DNA from: Candidatus Coatesiibacteriota bacterium
Lineage (GTDB): Bacteria > RBG-13-66-14
Direction of reading: 5' to 3'
Length of the DNA stretch: 7,384 nt
NCBI GenBank assembly: GCA_030631385.1
Contig: DAOVLG010000074.1
Coordinates: 1 to 7,384 of the forward strand
In this document: positions 5,595 through 7,384 of the stretch, one piece after another
Layout of the letters: every line of letters starts with the position of its first letter
Position numbering within the stretch: the stretch's first letter is position 1
Position numbers and translations under genes: made by a program
The notes under the pieces: generated by a model
The model's database searches: none
The model's input: only the letters and a program-made list of their open reading frames with translations
What the model was told of the DNA's origin: nothing

Positions 5595-6182
5595 ATGAAA
5601 AGGCTGTCCTTTGTTGTCCTCACGTTGGCCTTGGGTCTGGTCCTCGTTCTTGGCTGCACCAGCACCACCGACGGCAACGGCGACGGCAACGGTGGCGGTG
5701 TAACCGATAGCATCGAGGAAGCACGCGCCATCGCTGATCCAATCGCCGATGCCTGGGACCCCGATGCGGTCAATTTCGTTACTAACGGAGTCTACGTAAA
5801 CGAAGAAGGTCTGTTGGCTGGTGAAAACTACTTCTGGCAGTTCGATTACACCGTGGACGGCGACCCGTGGTACATAGTCAGCGTCTGCTATGACGGGACC
5901 CACCTGGAATGGGAGCTAGAAATCGGCGAAGAGGGCGACTATTACGATTTGCCGGACTACGACGACGACCACGTCGAGTTCCTGATGGGCATCGCCTCGG
6001 ACGAACTGATAGAACACCTCGGCGAGGGGGACTACATGTATCAGTTCAGCCTCACCGGCGGCGATGGTGAGCATATCGCCCAGGTGTACGCTCATCCCGA
6101 CGGCGATTCAGAGACGCTTCTTGCCTGGGTGTTGTTGAATGCAGATACCGGTTTAATTCTCGGCCGGTCGTGGGACCTCTGA
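5595..6182 (+). CDS. acidic lipoprotein of unknown function, paralogue A
   Basis: The product is 195 aa. The signal peptide ends in the lipobox L-V-L-G-C, with Cys21 as the lipidation site. A Thr/Gly/Asn/Asp linker (about 22-36) follows and tethers the mature domain. That domain is strongly acidic and aromatic: ADPIADAWDP (47-56), EGLLAGENYFWQFDYT (71-86), WYIVSVCYDG (92-101), an Asp/Tyr-rich stretch with LPDY (119-122), and a final LLAWVLLNADTGLILG (175-190). The closing pattern, a beta strand ending in ADTG, resembles the PepSY-like style of repeat, but I cannot assign a family. The ATG has GAGGAGG 7 nt upstream, its own promoter and its own terminator, so it is probably monocistronic. Several motifs recur at matching positions in the next gene, which points to an old tandem duplication. 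Confidence 0.88.
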   Translation: MKRLSFVVLTLALGLVLVLGCTSTTDGNGDGNGGGVTDSIEEARAIADPIADAWDPDAVNFVTNGVYVNEEGLLAGENYFWQFDYTVDGDPWYIVSVCYDGTHLEWELEIGEEGDYYDLPDYDDDHVEFLMGIASDELIEHLGEGDYMYQFSLTGGDGEHIAQVYAHPDGDSETLLAWVLLNADTGLILGRSWDL

Positions 6183-6194
6183 GCGTGACTGGCT

Positions 6195-6224
6195 AAAAGG
6201 GCGGCCTTTGCGGGCCGCCTTTTC
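6195..6224 (+). terminator. intrinsic terminator of the first lipoprotein gene
   Basis: A GC-only 7-bp stem, GGCGGCC (6200-6206) with GGCCGCC (6213-6219), has a 6-nt loop. The stem extends through a G-T wobble and A-T pairs and is followed by TTTT (6220-6223). It starts 12 bp after the TGA stop. The upstream A-run could let it work on both strands. Confidence 0.85.
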
Positions 6225-6269
6225 AAATGCAATTTACACGACCGTGCTTTCGTGATACTCTTTCATCGG

Positions 6270-6275
6270 TATAAT
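6270..6275 (+). promoter_or_regulatory. perfect -10 box for the second lipoprotein gene
   Basis: TATAAT matches the consensus exactly, 24 bp before the ATG at 6300. No good -35 lies 16-18 bp upstream (the region reads CTTTCGTG). An alternative pairing is TTTACA (6233-6238) with GATACT (6254-6259) at a short 15-bp spacing. The promoter may need an activator or may use the alternative pair. Confidence 0.55.
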
Positions 6276-6299
6276 GGAACCATAAAGAAGGAGGATGGA

Positions 6300-6890
6300 A
6301 TGAGATTTTCCACGGTATTTCTCGTCGTCGCGGCGCTCGCGTTTGCTTTCATCCCGGGATGCGACAGCGGTACTGGCGGCAACGGTGACGGAGCGGAAGA
6401 ACTCAGCCTGGGGTGGGCCGTTGACAAGGCCGACCCGGTGCGTGATGATCTACTGTCCGACGGCAAGCTGGTGGAGATCATCGCCAACGACATTGACGAA
6501 GACGGCAAGATCGAGGAATTAGGCGGCGCCTGGCAGCTATACTACTGCGATTGGAACAGGGAAACCGACAACATCCTCGCCGTCATCGTCTGGTTCAACG
6601 GTCAGGTGGACTCCGAGTTCATAACCGACTCCTCGCCACAGGAGAACGAGCTACCCGAATACCGCGATGCCGAGCCCTGGGTGACGGCAGCCATCCAAGG
6701 CATGGAGGACGAAGGCTACAGCGACTGGGAACCGCTTACCCTGATCTGCGAGGAGAACACGAACGATGAATACCCCACCACCCTGTTCCTGACGACCATA
6801 AAATTCCGTTCCCCTGACCTCACACAAGAAGCCATCGTGTTGGTTGACGCTGACACTGACGAGGTCCTTGCCGTACTGATTTTTGGTTAG
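6300..6890 (+). CDS. acidic lipoprotein of unknown function, paralogue B
   Basis: The product is 196 aa. The lipobox is F-I-P-G-C with Cys21, followed by a Gly/Asn/Asp linker. The mature domain contains KADPVRDD (43-50), IDEDGKIEELGGAWQLYYCDW (65-85), ILAVIVWFNG (92-101), ELPEY (117-121) and an ending of EAIVLVDADTDEVLAVL. These match paralogue A in order and nearly in position (ADP at 44 versus 47, LP-x-Y at 118 versus 119, ADT near 184). Overall identity is low, so the pair has diverged far. The start is ATG at 6300, not the upstream ATG at 6252: AAGGAGG lies 5 nt before it (6288-6294), the signal peptide begins there, and the -10 box at 6270 would lie inside the longer version. It has its own terminator. 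No function can be named. Confidence 0.88.
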   Translation: MRFSTVFLVVAALAFAFIPGCDSGTGGNGDGAEELSLGWAVDKADPVRDDLLSDGKLVEIIANDIDEDGKIEELGGAWQLYYCDWNRETDNILAVIVWFNGQVDSEFITDSSPQENELPEYRDAEPWVTAAIQGMEDEGYSDWEPLTLICEENTNDEYPTTLFLTTIKFRSPDLTQEAIVLVDADTDEVLAVLIFG

Positions 6891-6920
6891 GTTCTCCGCA
6901 TTGGCGAGTCTGCGCTACGT

Positions 6921-6946
6921 GGGCGGTCCTTCCGGGCCGCCTTTTT
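6921..6946 (+). terminator. intrinsic terminator of the second lipoprotein gene
   Basis: An 8-bp stem, GGCGGTCC (6922-6929) with GGGCCGCC (6934-6941), has one T-G wobble and a TTCC loop, followed by five T's (6942-6946). It is nearly the same hairpin as the one behind the first lipoprotein gene. Confidence 0.87.
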
Positions 6947-6952
6947 GATGTG

Positions 6953-6981
6953 TTGACATTCCCTGCCGACCGTGGTAAGGG
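6953..6981 (+). promoter_or_regulatory. probable promoter for the 33-aa ORF and the downstream gene
   Basis: A perfect TTGACA (6953-6958) is followed after 17 bp by TAAGGG (6976-6981), a poor -10 preceded by TGG (6973-6975) that could act as an extended -10. It begins 7 bp after the preceding terminator. A short inverted repeat GTTGT/ACAAC (6981-6985 and 6993-6997) lies at the expected start site. Confidence 0.45.
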
Positions 6982-7009
6982 TTGTCGTGTTAACAACAAA
7001 CGGAGGAAT

Positions 7010-7111
7010 ATGTTCCGCATCTTCCACCACAACGCGCTGACGCCCCACGGCGCCCGTGCCCGCCGCCTGCGCCGCCTCGCCCGCTGCTCCGACTCCGAGC
7101 CCCCCTCATAG
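7010..7111 (+). CDS. candidate 33-aa Arg-rich small protein or leader peptide
   Basis: The ORF starts with ATG at 7010 and stops at TAG 7109-7111. GGAGG (7002-7006) lies 3 nt before the ATG, a strong but rather close site, and a TTGACA promoter lies about 50 bp upstream. The peptide begins MFRIFHHN and has a basic core, RARRLRRLARC (residues 16-26, six Arg), then an acidic/Pro tail. It could be an amphipathic cationic helix. It has no signal peptide. Its stop is 75 bp before the ATG of the next gene on the same strand. The options are a small protein, a leader ORF that tunes the downstream gene, or chance in GC-rich DNA. The order promoter, ribosome binding site, ORF supports translation, but codon bias alone is not decisive because Arg and Pro codons are GC-rich anyway. 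Confidence 0.45.
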   Translation: MFRIFHHNALTPHGARARRLRRLARCSDSEPPS

Positions 7112-7149
7112 CACCCTCCCTCGTTTTACTTCCCTTTTTTGAAGGTTTA

Positions 7150-7164
7150 GGTCCGCTAGGGACC
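7150..7164. repeat. short hairpin in the leader of the 2,3-DPG-synthetase-like gene
   Basis: GGTCC (7150-7154) and GGACC (7160-7164) form a 5-bp stem with a GCTAG loop, 12 bp before the GGAG ribosome binding site at 7177-7180. A pyrimidine-rich stretch with six T's (7112-7140) precedes it. It could be part of a regulated leader, but it is short enough to be chance. Confidence 0.25.
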
Positions 7165-7186
7165 ATTGATAGGTACGGAGCGAATC

Positions 7187-7384
7187 ATGGAGAAGAAGAA
7201 GGTCGTTATCATGGGCGCCGCCGGGCGCGACTTCCACAACTTCAACACATTTTTCCGGAAAAACTCTTCCTACGAGGTCATCGCCTTCACCGCCACCCAG
7301 ATCCCCGACATCGAGGGACGGAAATACCCGCCCGAGCTGGCCGGTGAGCTCTACCCCAAAGGCGTCCCCATCCTCGACGAGGCC
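7187..7384 (+). CDS. cyclic 2,3-diphosphoglycerate synthetase-like protein, N-terminal part
   Basis: Only the first 66 codons are in the window; the gene runs off the right edge. The N-terminus VVIMGAAGRDFHNFN (6-20) is a nucleotide-binding-type strand and loop characteristic of this family, followed by EVIAFTATQIPDIEGRKYPPELAG (30-53) and LYPKGVPI (55-62). These strings match the bacterial relatives of the methanogen enzyme that cyclises 2,3-diphosphoglycerate with ATP; in databases they often carry that name or 'GTPase'. Full members are usually well over 400 aa. Whether the bacterial versions make cyclic 2,3-DPG is, as far as I know, not settled. The start is ATG at 7187 with GGAG (7177-7180) 6 nt upstream. 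It is probably transcribed from the promoter at 6953-6981, after the 33-aa ORF. Confidence 0.85.
   Translation, partial: MEKKKVVIMGAAGRDFHNFNTFFRKNSSYEVIAFTATQIPDIEGRKYPPELAGELYPKGVPILDEA

Noticed and set aside
6252..6299. 16-residue N-terminal extension of the second lipoprotein
   Set aside because: It would include the TATAAT box and lacks a ribosome binding site, while the ATG at 6300 has AAGGAGG and starts a proper signal peptide.
1..7384. Mobile element, CRISPR array or defence system
   Set aside because: No transposase, integrase, direct-repeat array, terminal inverted repeats or nuclease-type domain is visible in any coding region.

Overview
The window is a GC-rich bacterial chromosome segment dominated by a minus-strand envelope and isoprenoid operon. 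The order in transcription direction is uppS, a small lipoprotein gene, cdsA, dxr, rseP. Its first gene is preceded by a near-consensus sigma-70 promoter (TTGACA, 17 bp, TATACT). The uppS-cdsA-dxr-rseP order is widespread in bacteria. The unusual part is the 118-residue lipoprotein gene inserted between uppS and cdsA and joined to uppS by an ATGA overlap.

Downstream of the operon on the same strand (69-755) lies a secreted, beta-rich protein of unknown function with its own promoter. Its 3' flank (1-68) holds a C/G-rich palindrome, a strong G-quadruplex motif on the minus strand, and what looks like half of a terminator cut by the window edge.

On the other side, the plus strand carries two lipoprotein genes (5595-6182 and 6300-6890). 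Each has its own promoter, a good ribosome binding site and a near-identical GC-rich terminator. They share motifs at matching positions and appear to be divergent tandem paralogues. After them comes a promoter with a 33-codon Arg-rich ORF behind a GGAGG site. The window ends in the first 66 codons of a gene related to cyclic 2,3-diphosphoglycerate synthetases.

Functionally, Dxr commits carbon to the MEP pathway and UppS uses the resulting isoprenoids to make the undecaprenyl carrier lipid. CdsA makes CDP-diacylglycerol for phospholipids, and RseP is an intramembrane protease. The operon is therefore an envelope-building unit, and the embedded lipoprotein may be an envelope factor co-produced with it.

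The host is probably an uncultured candidate-phylum bacterium. This rests on lipoproteins with Gly/Asn/Asp linkers, acidic lineage-specific secreted proteins and the bacterial 2,3-DPG-synthetase-like gene. I cannot place it to phylum from the sequence. Most of the window is housekeeping. I see no defence system, mobile element, CRISPR array, tRNA or rRNA. The parts that look undescribed are the embedded lipoprotein, the paired lipoprotein cassettes, the 33-aa ORF and the G-quadruplex 3' region.
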